DNA of 64,000 bases from Mycobacteroides chelonae CCUG 47445. Lineage in GTDB: Bacteria > Actinomycetota > Actinomycetes > Mycobacteriales > Mycobacteriaceae. Below, piece after piece: positions 19,608-29,698 of the stretch (position 1 is its first letter; the number at the start of each line of letters is the position of its first letter). Location of the stretch: positions 2,170,001-2,234,000 of the forward strand of contig NZ_CP007220.1 of the NCBI RefSeq assembly GCF_001632805.1, in the 5' to 3' direction. The position numbers and the translations under genes were made by a program. Under the pieces are notes generated by a model. It was not told where the DNA came from and ran no database searches. It saw only the letters and a list, made by a program, of their open reading frames with translations.

Positions 19608-21206
19608 GTGCAGACTCAACTGCTCGTCAATGCGCGCGTGCATAGCCCGTCGCATCCGGCGGCGACCGCGATGGCCGTGACCGGCGATGTCATCAGCTGG
19701 ATCGGCGAGGACGACCTCGGTCGTGCCGAGTTCCCCAACGCCGACGTCGTCGACCTGGAGGGGGCCTTTGTCGCGCCCGCGTTCGTCGACGCCCATGTTC
19801 ATCTCACCGCCATCGGACTGTCCCTCATCGGGCTCGACTTGTCCGGGATGTCTTCCCGGGAGCAGTGCCTGGCCCGACTGGCCGCGTACGCCGGCGAGCA
19901 CTCCGATGAGGTGATCTGGGGGCATGGCTGGGACGAATCGCGATGGCCCGAGCGGCAGCCGCTGACCACCGCCGATCTCGACGGGGCCGCGCCTGGCCGG
20001 GCCGTCTATCTCAGCCGGATAGATGTGCATTCGGCTGCGGCGTCGACCGCGCTGCGGCAGCAAGTACCTGGGCTTGCCGGGGCAACGGGATTTCATCCCG
20101 AACATCCGGTGGCCGGTGCGGCTCACCACCTGTTACGGGCACATGCGCGCGGTGCACTCTCCGTCAATGGACGGGCGACAGCGCGGCGCGCGGCACTGGA
20201 CAGTGCGGCATCGTTGGGCCTGGTGTCGGTGCACGAGTGCGGCGGGCCAGAGATCAGTGGTTTGGATGATTTCCGCGAATTGTTGGCCACCGAACACGGT
20301 GTGCAGGTCACCGGATACTGGGGCGAGCCGGCGCGCGATGCCGAGCACGCGCGCGAGCTCATCGCGTTGACGGGGGCCGCCGGTCTGGCTGGCGACCTCT
20401 TCGTCGACGGAGCGCTGGGATCGCACACCGCCTGGCTGCAGGAGCCCTATCACGATGCGCCGCACACCTGCGGCACCATGCATCTGGATGCCGAAACAGT
20501 TGAGACGCATCTGGACTCGTGCACGCAGGCCGGTATCACCGCTGGCTTCCACGTGATCGGTGACGCTGCTGTCACTCAGGTGATCGACGCGCTGGACCGT
20601 GTCGCGACCCGGCACGGCATACCGGCCGTGGCTCGGTGCGGACACCGCCTTGAACACCTGGAAATGATCTCGGCGGCACAGGCCGAGCAGCTTGGTCGCC
20701 TCGGGGTGATCGCCAGTGTGCAACCGGCCTTTGACGCCCTCTGGGGTGGCCCCGATGGTATGTACGCGGAACGACTCGGCGCGGACCGAGGTACTCAGCT
20801 AAACCCGCTGGCGCTGTTAGCATCCCAAGGCGTGCCCCTCGCGTTCGGTTCTGACGCCCCTGTCGCGCCCCTGGATCCGTGGGTGACGGTGCGGGCGGCA
20901 GCTCATCACCGCACCCCAAGCAGTTCCGTCTCGGTCCGCGCGGCGTTCGGCGCCGCGACCCGAGGCGGCTGGCGTGCTCAGGGGGTTCATGACGGTGCCA
21001 CGGGCACGCTGACCCCGGGAGCACTTGCCAGCTATGCGATTTGGGAGACGGGGGAGTTGACCATCAACACCAGCCAACCGGGTGTCCAGCGGTGGTCTAC
21101 CGACCCACGCTCGCGTGTCCCCGCCCTCCCGGACCTATCGGACGCCACCGCTGTGCTTCCCAAGTGTCTACGAACTGTGCACCGTGGCACGGTGATCCAT
21201 GGCTGA
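19608..21206 (+). CDS. YtcJ-like metal-dependent amidohydrolase
   Basis: Amidohydrolase family 3 protein of 532 residues. The metal-binding motif is [16 protein letters not shown]; later ligands are suggested by [22 protein letters not shown] and the C-terminal [18 protein letters not shown]. The family includes N-substituted formamide deformylases and YtcJ; the substrate is unknown. It starts with GTG. Its last eight bases overlap the lnt start, so the two are probably co-transcribed. Confidence 0.88.
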   Translation: MQTQLLVNARVHSPSHPAATAMAVTGDVISWIGEDDLGRAEFPNADVVDLEGAFVAPAFVDAHVHLTAIGLSLIGLDLSGMSSREQCLARLAAYAGEHSDEVIWGHGWDESRWPERQPLTTADLDGAAPGRAVYLSRIDVHSAAASTALRQQVPGLAGATGFHPEHPVAGAAHHLLRAHARGALSVNGRATARRAALDSAASLGLVSVHECGGPEISGLDDFRELLATEHGVQVTGYWGEPARDAEHARELIALTGAAGLAGDLFVDGALGSHTAWLQEPYHDAPHTCGTMHLDAETVETHLDSCTQAGITAGFHVIGDAAVTQVIDALDRVATRHGIPAVARCGHRLEHLEMISAAQAEQLGRLGVIASVQPAFDALWGGPDGMYAERLGADRGTQLNPLALLASQGVPLAFGSDAPVAPLDPWVTVRAAAHHRTPSSSVSVRAAFGAATRGGWRAQGVHDGATGTLTPGALASYAIWETGELTINTSQPGVQRWSTDPRSRVPALPDLSDATAVLPKCLRTVHRGTVIHG

Positions 21207-23004
21207 CGAAACTCTCGACGAGTCTGTTGAGAAGACTGTCGACCAGGACGTGACCGATCTGGCCGAGGCAACCGACGTTCCGGCCGACGCGGAGCCGGAG
21301 GCTACGGGGAAAACCGGGCCTTCACGTGGCGCGGCCTTCGCGGCGGCGGTGCGTGCCCGCGGTATCGCGTTCGGCCGGGCCTGGCTGCGCGCGGCGCCCC
21401 GCCAGGGTGCGGCGGTGATCGGCGGTCTCCTGTTGTGCGCGAGCTTCCCGCCCTGGGGTTTCTGGTGGGCGGCCTTCCCGGCGCTGTCCATCCTGGGTGT
21501 GGTGCTGTGGTCGTCGAACACCAGGTTGCGCGGTGGGCTGGGGTACGGGCTGCTGTTCGGTCTCGCCTTCTACGTTCCGCTGCTGCCATGGACGGGCCAG
21601 CTGGTGGGCGTCGTCCCGTGGCTGGCGCTGTCGTTGCTGTGCGCGACCTGGGTCGCCCTGTTCGGTGTGTTGGCCGTCGCCGTGCGCCGGCTGCCGGGCT
21701 GGCCGTTATGGTTCGCCGCCGCGTGGTCTGCCGCCGAATGGGGTAAGGCAAGTGTTCCGTTTGGCGGATTCCCATGGGGCCGAGTCGCTTTCGGTCAGGG
21801 TGATGGTCCGATGCTGAGCCTGGCCCGGTACGGGGGAGCGCCATTGGTGTCCTTTACGGTGGCCCTGGGCGCGTTCGCGGTGACTGCGCTCGGCATTGAG
21901 ATGTACCGCTGGTGGCGCAGCCCCTCGGTGGGACCAGGCGGTGCACGTCCGGTGCCCTCGGTGCTGCTGCCCGGAGCGTGCGTATGCCTGGTCCTCTTTG
22001 CCATGGCGGTGAGCTGGCAGCAGGTTCGACACGCCAGCCACGGTGCCACCGATGGGCGCAGCGTCACCGTCGCCGCGGTGCAGGGGAACGTGCCCCGGCT
22101 GGGGCTCGATTTCAACGCACAGCGGCGCGCCGTGCTCGACTATCACGTCAAGGAAACGCTCTTGCTGGCCGCGGACGTGAAGGCGGGCAAGGCCCCGGCG
22201 CCGCAGTTCGTGGTGTGGCCGGAGAACTCCTCGGACATCGACCCGATCCGCAACGCCGACGCAGCTGAGGCAATCACCGAGGCAGCGCAGGCCATCGGTG
22301 TTCCCATCCTGGTCGGCGGCGTGCTGCGGCATCCAGATTCCACCCCCGAACAGCCCAAATCGATAAATTCGGTGATCGTCTGGGATCCCGACAGCGGCCC
22401 CGGCGAGCGTCACGACAAACAGATCGTGCAGCCATTCGGTGAGTATTTACCGTGGCGGAGCTTCTTCGCGCACTTCTCCAAGTACGCGGACCGGGCCGGA
22501 TACTTCGTCCCCGGAGACGGCAACGGCGTGGTCACGGCGGGCGGCGTGAAGATCGGTGTTGCCACCTGCTGGGAGGTTCTGTTCGACCGGGCGCTGCGGC
22601 AGTCCACCCTGAACGGTGCCGAGATACTCACCGTGCCGAGCAATAACGCCTTGTTCGGTACGGCGATGAGTGAACAGCAGCTGGCGATCTCCAAGGTGCG
22701 GGCCGTCGAGCACGACCGGGAAGTCATCGTCGTCGGCACCACCGGGATCAGCGCGTTTATCTCTCCCGACGGCGTCGATGCGGGGCGCACCAAGTTCTTC
22801 GAACCGGCCTACATCGACATGCAGGTGCGGCTGCACAACGACGTGACACCGGCCACGCAATGGGGTCCGTGGGTGGAGTGGGCGCTGGCGCTGATCGCCG
22901 GACTTGCCGTCCTGGCCTCGGCTGGCCTGGCGATACTGCACAATGGAGGGCTGAAGAGGCCCAAACATGAGGTAGAACCGGCCTCACCGATTAAGGAGAC
23001 CTGA
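21199..23004 (+). CDS. lnt: Apolipoprotein N-acyltransferase Lnt
   Basis: Lnt, 601 residues, which adds the third acyl chain to the N-terminal cysteine of lipoproteins. The N-terminal half has several membrane segments, and the C-terminal nitrilase-like domain carries the triad Glu342 (VVWPENSSD), Lys407 ([15 protein letters not shown]) and Cys457 ([10 protein letters not shown]). A final membrane segment lies near residue 560. In M. tuberculosis, Lnt and Ppm1 form one polypeptide (Rv2051c); here lnt stops at 23004 and ppm1 starts at 23010, as in M. smegmatis. The N-terminal 50 residues are acidic and unconserved. Confidence 0.95.
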   Translation: MADETLDESVEKTVDQDVTDLAEATDVPADAEPEATGKTGPSRGAAFAAAVRARGIAFGRAWLRAAPRQGAAVIGGLLLCASFPPWGFWWAAFPALSILGVVLWSSNTRLRGGLGYGLLFGLAFYVPLLPWTGQLVGVVPWLALSLLCATWVALFGVLAVAVRRLPGWPLWFAAAWSAAEWGKASVPFGGFPWGRVAFGQGDGPMLSLARYGGAPLVSFTVALGAFAVTALGIEMYRWWRSPSVGPGGARPVPSVLLPGACVCLVLFAMAVSWQQVRHASHGATDGRSVTVAAVQGNVPRLGLDFNAQRRAVLDYHVKETLLLAADVKAGKAPAPQFVVWPENSSDIDPIRNADAAEAITEAAQAIGVPILVGGVLRHPDSTPEQPKSINSVIVWDPDSGPGERHDKQIVQPFGEYLPWRSFFAHFSKYADRAGYFVPGDGNGVVTAGGVKIGVATCWEVLFDRALRQSTLNGAEILTVPSNNALFGTAMSEQQLAISKVRAVEHDREVIVVGTTGISAFISPDGVDAGRTKFFEPAYIDMQVRLHNDVTPATQWGPWVEWALALIAGLAVLASAGLAILHNGGLKRPKHEVEPASPIKET

Positions 23005-23009
23005 CCGGA

Positions 23010-23771
23010 GTGGATCCCGTGACCGAACGTCCGAGCGCCCGGACCCTGGTGATCATTCCGACGTACAACGAGCGGGAGAATCTCCCGCTGATCCTTGGTC
23101 GGTTGCATAAGGCGCAACCCGATGTGCACGTGCTGATCGTTGATGACGGCAGCCCGGACGGCACCGGCGAACTGGCCGACGAAGCCGCGCTCGCCGACCC
23201 AGACCGCGTACATGTCATGCACCGCAAGGAAAAGGGTGGCCTCGGTGCGGCCTACATCGCGGGCTTCGGCTGGGGCCTGGCGCGCCAGTATTCGGTGCTG
23301 GTGGAGATGGACGCCGACGGCAGCCACGCACCCGAGCAGCTGTCCCGGCTGCTTGACGCCGTCGACGCCGGAGCCGATCTGGCGATCGGATCTCGCTACG
23401 TGTCCGGCGGTACCGTCGTCAACTGGCCGTGGCGGCGCCTGGTGCTGTCCCGGAGTGCGAACGTATATGCCCGGCTGGTGCTGGGTGTGAAGCCGCACGA
23501 CATCACCGCGGGCTATCGCGCGTACCGGCGTGAAGTGCTCGAGAAGCTGGATCTGGCGGCGGTGGAATCGCACGGATACTGCTTCCAGATCGACCTCACC
23601 CTGCGCACCATCGCGCACGGCTTCGAGGTTGCCGAGGTGCCGATCACCTTCACCGAACGCGCGATCGGCGAATCCAAGATGAGTGGGTCCATCATCAACG
23701 AAGCCCTGGTCAAGGTGACCAAATGGGGCGTGCAAAGCCGTCTGGACCGGGCCCGCGGCATCAATCGCTGA
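23010..23771 (+). CDS. ppm1: Polyprenol monophosphomannose synthase Ppm1 (GT2)
   Basis: GT-A glycosyltransferase of 253 residues transferring mannose from GDP-mannose to polyprenol phosphate; the product feeds lipomannan/lipoarabinomannan and protein mannosylation. The N-terminus [16 protein letters not shown], then [16 protein letters not shown], and the DxD motif in [14 protein letters not shown], are diagnostic, as are GSRYVSGG and SYCF-type [15 protein letters not shown] 23010 is preferred because AAGGAGA at 22993-22999 sits 10 bases upstream; GTG 23019 is the alternative. It has no membrane segments of its own, so membrane tethering probably depends on Lnt. Confidence 0.95.
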   Translation: MDPVTERPSARTLVIIPTYNERENLPLILGRLHKAQPDVHVLIVDDGSPDGTGELADEAALADPDRVHVMHRKEKGGLGAAYIAGFGWGLARQYSVLVEMDADGSHAPEQLSRLLDAVDAGADLAIGSRYVSGGTVVNWPWRRLVLSRSANVYARLVLGVKPHDITAGYRAYRREVLEKLDLAAVESHGYCFQIDLTLRTIAHGFEVAEVPITFTERAIGESKMSGSIINEALVKVTKWGVQSRLDRARGINR

Positions 23772-23783
23772 GCGAGTCAGTCC

Positions 23784-24545
23784 TCACGCATTGCGGGCCA
23801 TCAGGCCGCCGTCGACGGGGATGACCGTGCCGGTGAGGTACGAGGCGGCCGGTAGGCACACGCTCAACGTCATGTGTGCGACTTCCTCGGCGCGGCCGTA
23901 ACGGCGCAGTGCGGTGCGCCTGCGCGCATAGGTGTCCTTGTCCTCAGCCGAGATCGCTGCCGTCATCGCGGTATCGATGGGACCCGGGCAGATGCAGTTC
24001 ACGGTGATTCCCTCCCGCCCCAGGTCGACCGCCAAACTCCTGGTCAGGCCGGCCAGACCGGCTTTGGCCGCAGCGTACGGGCTGTCATATGGCGTGGCGC
24101 CGAGAGCCTCCGTCGAGGCGATGTTCACCACGCGCGGGGCGGGGGAGTTGCGCAGAAACGGTAGCGCCGCACGCACGATCCGTTGGGGTGCGGTCAGATG
24201 CACGGCAAGTGAGCGATCCCAGGTGCTGCCGTAGTCGGGGTCATCAAGTGATCTGAACGCCGCGAAACCCGCGTTATTCACCACAATGTCCAGCCGGCCG
24301 AACCGCTCGGCAACCGCCGCGACGACCTCGATGATCTGTGCCTCGTCGGTGACATCCAGCGCCCACGGCACCGCGGACTCACCGATCTCGGCCGCGACCG
24401 CCTGCGCATCCTCCAGCCGAAGATCGGTGACCGCGACAAACGCGCCGTCTTCGGCGAAAATCCGCGCCGTGGCCTTTCCCATGCCACTGGCGGCACCGGT
24501 GATCAGCACGGCTGAGCCCGAGACGGACCTGTCGGAGGCACTCAT
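23784..24545 (-). CDS. Short-chain dehydrogenase/reductase
   Basis: Classical SDR of 253 residues. The motifs are TGAASGMGKATA (cofactor binding, near residue 15), LRLEDA (acidic Asp after strand 2, suggesting NAD preference), NNAG, Ser in NIASTEALG and the catalytic YAAAKAG. The C-terminal segment VCLPAASYLTGTVIPVDGG is typical. The substrate is unknown. It is convergent with ppm1 (12 bases between stops) and lies 14 bases downstream of rbpA on the same strand, so the two may be co-transcribed. Confidence 0.87.
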   Translation of the reverse strand: MSASDRSVSGSAVLITGAASGMGKATARIFAEDGAFVAVTDLRLEDAQAVAAEIGESAVPWALDVTDEAQIIEVVAAVAERFGRLDIVVNNAGFAAFRSLDDPDYGSTWDRSLAVHLTAPQRIVRAALPFLRNSPAPRVVNIASTEALGATPYDSPYAAAKAGLAGLTRSLAVDLGREGITVNCICPGPIDTAMTAAISAEDKDTYARRRTALRRYGRAEEVAHMTLSVCLPAASYLTGTVIPVDGGLMARNA

Positions 24546-24559
24546 CAGGGCGGGTGGTT

Positions 24560-24895
24560 CTAGCCCCGGCGACGGCCCTTGATCAGTTCCAGACGCTCCT
24601 TGAGCAGCTCGTCGAGCTCCTCAACGCTGCGGCGCTCCAGGAGCATGTCCCAGTGCGTGCGCGGGGGCTTGACCTTCTTGGGCTCGGGCACGTCGCCGTC
24701 GAGCAGGGTGCCCTCCAGGCCATTGCGGCATGCCCAGTTCGCCGGGATCTCGGCGTCGTGGGCGAAGGGAACGTCGAACTCTTCACCGTTCTCGGTGCGG
24801 TAGCGAGCCATGCGGCGAGGCGCCAGGTCGTGGTCACGATCGGTTTCGTAGCTGACGGCACCGAGTCGGCTGCCTCGTAGAACACGATCTGCCAT
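24560..24895 (-). CDS. rbpA: RNA polymerase-binding protein RbpA
   Basis: RbpA, 111 residues, an actinobacterial factor that binds RNA polymerase and SigA and stabilises open complexes. The sequence MADRVLRGSRLGAVSYETD, the core RTENGEEFDVPFAHDAEIPANWACRNG, the basic linker and the C-terminal THWDMLLERRSVEELDELLKERLELI sigma-interaction helix are all present. The ATG at 24895 is preceded by GAGGAG. It is the expected neighbour of ppm1 in mycobacteria (Rv2050 and Rv2051c). Confidence 0.97.
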   Translation of the reverse strand: MADRVLRGSRLGAVSYETDRDHDLAPRRMARYRTENGEEFDVPFAHDAEIPANWACRNGLEGTLLDGDVPEPKKVKPPRTHWDMLLERRSVEELDELLKERLELIKGRRRG

Positions 24896-25085
24896 GTGTA
24901 CTTCTCCTCTTCACTGCGGGTCTCTGCGATCGGATCCCGCGCTCAAATTGCTGGTGGCTGTCTAGCTCAACGCCGTACCCGGGGCATTAGTTCCCTGTTC
25001 ATGCAGGTTGTGGCCCTCATTATAGCTGGTGAACGCCGTTGTGGCCGTCACCGCTTCGGATCGCGGATGTGTGGCGAGCGCAGGG
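24896..25085 (-). promoter_or_regulatory. rbpA upstream region with candidate promoter
   Basis: On the minus strand a perfect TATAAT lies at 25024-25019. No good -35 hexamer is seen at 16-18 bases, which is common for mycobacterial SigA promoters. A start 6-7 bases beyond the -10 would leave an rbpA leader of about 117 bases, long for this genome. The rest of this 190-base gap before the methyltransferase stop shows no gene. Confidence 0.5.
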
Positions 25086-25988
25086 TCAGGTGCGCTGCGC
25101 AGTGGTGATCGCTGCCCGGCCGTCGGCAGGTGATCGACTGGCATATGCCGGGGCGTAATGCCGCAGTAATTCGAGCGTGGTCAGGTGCTGGCGGCACTGG
25201 AATCCGTGCGAGGCCAGCAGTGCGTCGGCGTCGGCTGCGGTGAGACCGGTGAGGTACGGCTCGCCGAACCGTGCCGCCGCTTCGGTCCATAGCCGAGCGC
25301 GCACCGACTTGTTGTCTCCGCCCGTGACGACGCTGGTGTCCAGGTAGTCGAAAACCAGCAGGCTTCCGGGCGCGCAGACCGTCGCGAGGTCGGCAAGTGT
25401 CGCGTCGAGTGCGTCTTGGGTGAGGTAGGCAGTCACGCCGAGCCAGACGAATAGGCTTGGCCGGGTGGGATCGAATCCGCTGGCGAGGAGTCTTTCGCGG
25501 AGTATGTCGTGTTCGAAATCGCAAGGAACCCACACGATTTCATCGTTGCTGTCGGTTGGTTGGAGCCGTTCCATGACGGCTCGTTTGTCCGCCTGGGTAG
25601 TCGGTGCGTCGACCTCGAAGATCGTGATCGGGCCGTGCGCGACGCGGCGCAAGGTGGTGGTGTCGAACCCCGCGCCCAGGAGCACGAGTTGATCAACGCC
25701 GTCATCGATGGCCTTCTTGAGGACGTCATCGGTATAGCGCACCCGCAATACCAAAAAGAAGTGACCTGCGGCGCCGAATACGGATTTTAGTACCCCGATA
25801 AATCCGCGGGCCACCAGCGGATGAATCAAACAGGCGCGTAATAGCGGGCTGCGGATGAAATGGCGCGAGTAGGGATCGTTAAGGAGACGCCGGCGGGGTG
25901 ATTGCATCGTCTCGGCCGCGCGCTGCGCGGCGCAGGATTGCGCCGTAAAACTCGCCCGACGATCAAGGCGGCGACTATTCGCACTCAT
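25086..25988 (-). CDS. Class I SAM-dependent methyltransferase (TIGR00027/LCMT-like)
   Basis: A 300-residue methyltransferase. Motif I is LVLLGAGFDTTTLR (about residues 101-114), followed by the ExD-type IFEVDAPTTQADKRAV, then SLFVWLGVTAYLTQDAL and LLVFDYLDTS. These mark the actinobacterial family related to leucine carboxyl methyltransferases, several members of which sit near polyketide or lipid genes. I chose ATG 25988; the frame continues ten codons upstream. It is the last gene of the leftward run mmpS-mmpL-methyltransferase (67 bases after mmpL), so it may decorate the lipid handled by that transporter. The acceptor is unknown. Confidence 0.85.
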   Translation of the reverse strand: MSANSRRLDRRASFTAQSCAAQRAAETMQSPRRRLLNDPYSRHFIRSPLLRACLIHPLVARGFIGVLKSVFGAAGHFFLVLRVRYTDDVLKKAIDDGVDQLVLLGAGFDTTTLRRVAHGPITIFEVDAPTTQADKRAVMERLQPTDSNDEIVWVPCDFEHDILRERLLASGFDPTRPSLFVWLGVTAYLTQDALDATLADLATVCAPGSLLVFDYLDTSVVTGGDNKSVRARLWTEAAARFGEPYLTGLTAADADALLASHGFQCRQHLTTLELLRHYAPAYASRSPADGRAAITTAQRT

Positions 25989-26055
25989 ACCCGGTCTTCC
26001 AAATCTGGTGGACGACAATTACCAATTCTGCAATTTCTGTACACGGATTTCCTTT

Positions 26056-29000
26056 TTATGCCTGGCTCGCACTGTGTCTTGGGCCAACCAATGCCGGATC
26101 CGTTTCTCGCAATGCGCGGCACGGCACTCGCATGGGCCACCAGAACCACCGGCCCAGAATGGTCGCGATGGAGGGGATGACGAGTGAACGGACGATGAGT
26201 GTGTCGAGCAGGAGTCCGACGCCGACGGTGGTGCCGATCTGTGCGAGTGTGCTGGAGTAGCCGGCGATCAGCGCGAACATCGTGAAACCGAAAATCAGGC
26301 CCGCTGTGGTGACCACGCTGCCGGTGCCCACCATGGAGCGGATGATGCCGGTCTTGATTCCGGCGCGGAGCTCCTCTTTGAATCGGGCGACGAGCAGCAG
26401 GTTGTAATCGGCGCCGACCGCGACAAGAAATATGAAGGAGCATGGCGCCACCGCCCAGTGCAAGGGCAGGCCGACACCGTGCTGCCAGATGGCGACACTC
26501 AGACCCCACGCGGACAGGAACGACAACCCCACGGTGCCAACGACGGCGATCGCGGCGACGAAGCTGCGTAGCAGCAGCAGGACCACGCAGAACACGAATG
26601 CGAAGGCCGCCACGGCGCTGGTGATGAAGTCCTCCCTGGCGAAGGCGGCGATGTTGAGCAGCGTGCCGCCGGCGCCTCCGATGCTCACCTGGCTCCCGCC
26701 GAGTGAGGTGCCCTTGAGCGCTGATTGCGCCGCGGGGATGATCTTCGCGCTGTAGTCCATGCTCTCTCTGCTGAACGAGTTCACATCGCCCATGACAAGC
26801 ATTCGGGTGATCTTGCCGTCCGGTGAGAAGAAGACGGAGAGTGCGGACTGGAACAACGGGGATTCGAAGGCCTGGCTCGGAAGGAAGAAGTACCCGCTCG
26901 GGTCTCCCTTCATATAGGTGTCGGCGATCTCACGCAGGAATTGGGTGACCTCGTTCATCTGTACGAGCAGCGAGTCCGCCATGCCGCGGATGGGGGTCAG
27001 TGTTCGTTGCGCGTCGCTGAGGAAACGGTCCAGGAGCTGAACTTGTGCCACCAGGTTCGGCAATGACTCCGAGGCCACGCGGGAGGCGTCGACGAGATCT
27101 TCGAACTTTCGCCCCCCGGCCTGATTGAGTCCGTCGAGAACGGCCAGGCCGGTGAGCGCGGTATTGCAGGGCAGCAGCTGCTTACAGTCCGGGACCATAT
27201 CGACCAGTTGTCCCGCCGTGTCGATGCCGGCGGCGAGCATGGGCTGCATCTCATTGTGAATGCCCTTCGCCATCTTCAATAGGTCGATGAGGCGCGCCCG
27301 GGTGGCCTGGCCCCCGCCGCCGGGAAGGTCGACGGCCCGTTGGGTGACTCGGAGGTCCTTGAGGACCACCTTGACGCCGACGGAGAGCTGATCGATCTGG
27401 CCGGTGATTCTGGCGATGCCGTTGAGCTGTGTGCTGACCATTTCGGCGATTTGGGACATGCGTTCGCCGATGTACCCGCCTTGATAGGTCAGGGTTCCCT
27501 GGGGCAGTGGCGATATGAGGGGGCGGGTGATGCCCTGCACCGCTTGCACGCCGTCCACGCTGTAGACGGCATTGGTCAGCTTGGCGAGCGCGATCAGGTC
27601 GGCGGAGTTACGCATGTCGTGATCGGATTCGACGAACAGCAGGTTCGGGTTCAGCATGTTCGGCGGCAGGTGCCGATCCGCGGCGTCCAGGCCCAGATTC
27701 GCCTCGGTGTTGGCCGGCTGTGCCGCCCGTTCGTTGTAGCTGATGACATATGTCGGTAGGACGAGAATCGCGAGCGCGAGTACGGCGAGGCTGCCGGCGA
27801 GTACGGGGCCGGGCCAGCGGACCACGTGCGTGGCGATGCGCCGCCAGCGGCGGATGGCCCGATCTCCGCGGGGCTCATACAGTCCGAGCCTGCACCCGAT
27901 CGCCAGCAGTGCGGGGCCGAGGGTCAACGCCGCGGCGAGGGCGGTGAGGATGCCGATGGTGCAGGGCAGGCCGGACGTGGAGAACGCCGCGAGTCGAGTG
28001 AGTGTCATGCAGGCGGTCGCGCCCGCCACTGTCAGCCCGGAGGCAAAGATGATGCGCTGCACACTCGACAGCGCGGTGAAGTAGGCGGTGGTCGGGTCCT
28101 GGCCCGCCCGTCGTGCTTCTTGATACCTGCCGAGCAGGAAGATGCCGTAGTCCGTTCCCGCGCCAAGGACGATGCCGGCCAACAGACTTGACGCAAATAT
28201 GGAGATGCCGATGATCCCGCGTTCACCGAGCAGGGCGACGATTGGACGGGCGGTCACCAGCGCGACCGCCACGACCAGTAGCGGCATCGCCGCCGTGAAC
28301 AGCGAACGGTAGGTCAGCGACATGATGATGGTGATGCAGATGGCGCACGCGATGATGATCGGCAGAATCGAGCGGTTGATCGCGAGTAGTTCGTCGTTCA
28401 CGACCGCGGAAGGTCCGGTCACGTAGATCTTGACCCCGGCTGGGGGCGGGTAGGCCTTGACGATGTCGCGCACCGCTTGGGTGGATTCCATGGCCAGCGC
28501 CGTGCCCATGTTTCCGGCGAGGTTGAGATAACTGAAAGAGGCCTTGCGGTCCTGGCTTTCGAATGCCGGGGCGAATGACGGGTCGGACCACAGATCGATC
28601 GTTGTGACGACGTGCTTCTTGTCGGCCTTGAACTTCTCCATCAGATCGGCGTAGTAGCCGTGCATCTCCGCGCCGAACGGCTTGTCTCCCTCGGCCAGCA
28701 CGGCGACGAAGTTGTTGGTGCCGCCGTTTCCGAAGTACTTGCCCATGTTGGAGAGGGCCTGCACCGAGGAGGCCTCGTCGGGCAAGAAGGACAACGCGTG
28801 TCCCTCGATCACCTTCTCGAGTTGGGGCCCAGCGGCATTGAGGCCGCAGGCGAGCAGCACCCACAGCACGACGATCGGGATGGACAGTCCGTACAGCAGC
28901 CGTGCGTACAGCGGTCTGTGCTGTCCGGTGTCGGTGCTGGCGTAGGTCTCTCGGCGGAACGGCACGGAGAATTCGTTGCGTAGCCGCTTGCCAAATGCCC

Positions 29001-29079
29001 GTGATCGATCGGAGAACCCGTTACCGTCGCCGGGCGCGGGTATGGGCCCCGTAACTGCTTCGCTCTCGTCTTTTTTCAT
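26056..29079 (-). CDS. mmpL: MmpL family RND transporter
   Basis: RND-superfamily lipid exporter of 1007 residues. After a 60-residue polar N-terminus come a membrane helix (residues 62-82), a large periplasmic loop, a block of helices with the proton-relay Asp-Tyr pair D310-Y311 (GAGTDYGIFLLGRY), a second loop, and a second helix block with D891-Y892 (VGADYNLLLVARF). The duplication and both DY pairs are intact, as expected of an active proton-driven pump. ATG 29079 overlaps the mmpS stop in ATGA. The substrate is unknown; its divergent neighbour is a polyketide synthase, as in PDIM, sulfolipid and GPL loci where MmpL exports the product. It has no long C-terminal domain of the MmpL3 type. 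Confidence 0.93.
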   Translation of the reverse strand: MKKDESEAVTGPIPAPGDGNGFSDRSRAFGKRLRNEFSVPFRRETYASTDTGQHRPLYARLLYGLSIPIVVLWVLLACGLNAAGPQLEKVIEGHALSFLPDEASSVQALSNMGKYFGNGGTNNFVAVLAEGDKPFGAEMHGYYADLMEKFKADKKHVVTTIDLWSDPSFAPAFESQDRKASFSYLNLAGNMGTALAMESTQAVRDIVKAYPPPAGVKIYVTGPSAVVNDELLAINRSILPIIIACAICITIIMSLTYRSLFTAAMPLLVVAVALVTARPIVALLGERGIIGISIFASSLLAGIVLGAGTDYGIFLLGRYQEARRAGQDPTTAYFTALSSVQRIIFASGLTVAGATACMTLTRLAAFSTSGLPCTIGILTALAAALTLGPALLAIGCRLGLYEPRGDRAIRRWRRIATHVVRWPGPVLAGSLAVLALAILVLPTYVISYNERAAQPANTEANLGLDAADRHLPPNMLNPNLLFVESDHDMRNSADLIALAKLTNAVYSVDGVQAVQGITRPLISPLPQGTLTYQGGYIGERMSQIAEMVSTQLNGIARITGQIDQLSVGVKVVLKDLRVTQRAVDLPGGGGQATRARLIDLLKMAKGIHNEMQPMLAAGIDTAGQLVDMVPDCKQLLPCNTALTGLAVLDGLNQAGGRKFEDLVDASRVASESLPNLVAQVQLLDRFLSDAQRTLTPIRGMADSLLVQMNEVTQFLREIADTYMKGDPSGYFFLPSQAFESPLFQSALSVFFSPDGKITRMLVMGDVNSFSRESMDYSAKIIPAAQSALKGTSLGGSQVSIGGAGGTLLNIAAFAREDFITSAVAAFAFVFCVVLLLLRSFVAAIAVVGTVGLSFLSAWGLSVAIWQHGVGLPLHWAVAPCSFIFLVAVGADYNLLLVARFKEELRAGIKTGIIRSMVGTGSVVTTAGLIFGFTMFALIAGYSSTLAQIGTTVGVGLLLDTLIVRSLVIPSIATILGRWFWWPMRVPCRALRETDPALVGPRHSASQA

Positions 29080-29489
29080 GCGACCTGCACCTTGCAGCTT
29101 GCGATCCCGCCACTGGCGGTTGCGACTTGTTCATCGCGGACCTTGCCGTTGACGGTGATCCGGCATCCAACCCCAGAGCTGTTGGACTGCACGACCATGC
29201 TCGTCACCAGCGAAGGTTCCACGGTGCGCAGTGCTTCTTGCCATGGCAGGACGGTGTTGACGTTTTGGTTGTGGCCTTCGTCGTCGAGATAGGACACCGT
29301 CGCCGGGGTTCCGTCGGGACCGACGGCCTCGTACTGGATCGTCCGTTCGGACAGCGTGCCCAACGTGGGGAGACGGCTCACCGTCCCCGCCGCCTCATCC
29401 GGGATCTCGCTCGAGCGCAGTTTGAGGATGAACAAGGCCGCGACGGTAAGCACCGCCAGCACAACGAGATACACCCAGGCGTTTCTCAT
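29076..29489 (-). CDS. mmpS: MmpS family membrane protein, partner of the adjacent MmpL
   Basis: A 137-residue accessory protein with one N-terminal membrane anchor (residues 5-23) and an extracytoplasmic domain with two cysteines, C109 and C132, a spacing consistent with the conserved MmpS disulfide. Core motifs are TIQYEAVGPDG, TVSYLDDEGHNQN and SGVGCRITVNG. It is translationally coupled to mmpL (ATGA). MmpS proteins assist cognate MmpL pumps in glycopeptidolipid and siderophore export. Confidence 0.92.
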   Translation of the reverse strand: MRNAWVYLVVLAVLTVAALFILKLRSSEIPDEAAGTVSRLPTLGTLSERTIQYEAVGPDGTPATVSYLDDEGHNQNVNTVLPWQEALRTVEPSLVTSMVVQSNSSGVGCRITVNGKVRDEQVATASGGIASCKVQVA

Positions 29490-29698
29490 GGAGCTACTTT
29501 CGGGGGGATCAACAAAGTCATCTGAAACACCCTTCGTGTTGCCAATCAGACGGGTACAGTCCGAACTCCACGGAATGACACGGCAGGCACAGCATCGTTA
29601 GTGGTCAAGATGATTCCAGATGAGCTCGAACTGTCTCGCTATTTCGGAAAAAGTTCCATCGTCTCCCGATAGTTCAACAACTAGGAGAGGGCCGAGCA
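29490..29698. promoter_or_regulatory. Divergent promoter region between mmpS and pks
   Basis: This 209-base gap must hold the promoters of both arms. At 29521-29550 there is a nested, imperfect dyad: TCTGA and TCAGA enclose AACAC (29526-29530), a five-base spacer and GTGTT (29536-29540), with five extra bases on the right side. A strong ribosome site AGGAGAGG lies at 29683-29690 for pks. I see no clear -10/-35 pair and no small gene. Confidence 0.4.
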
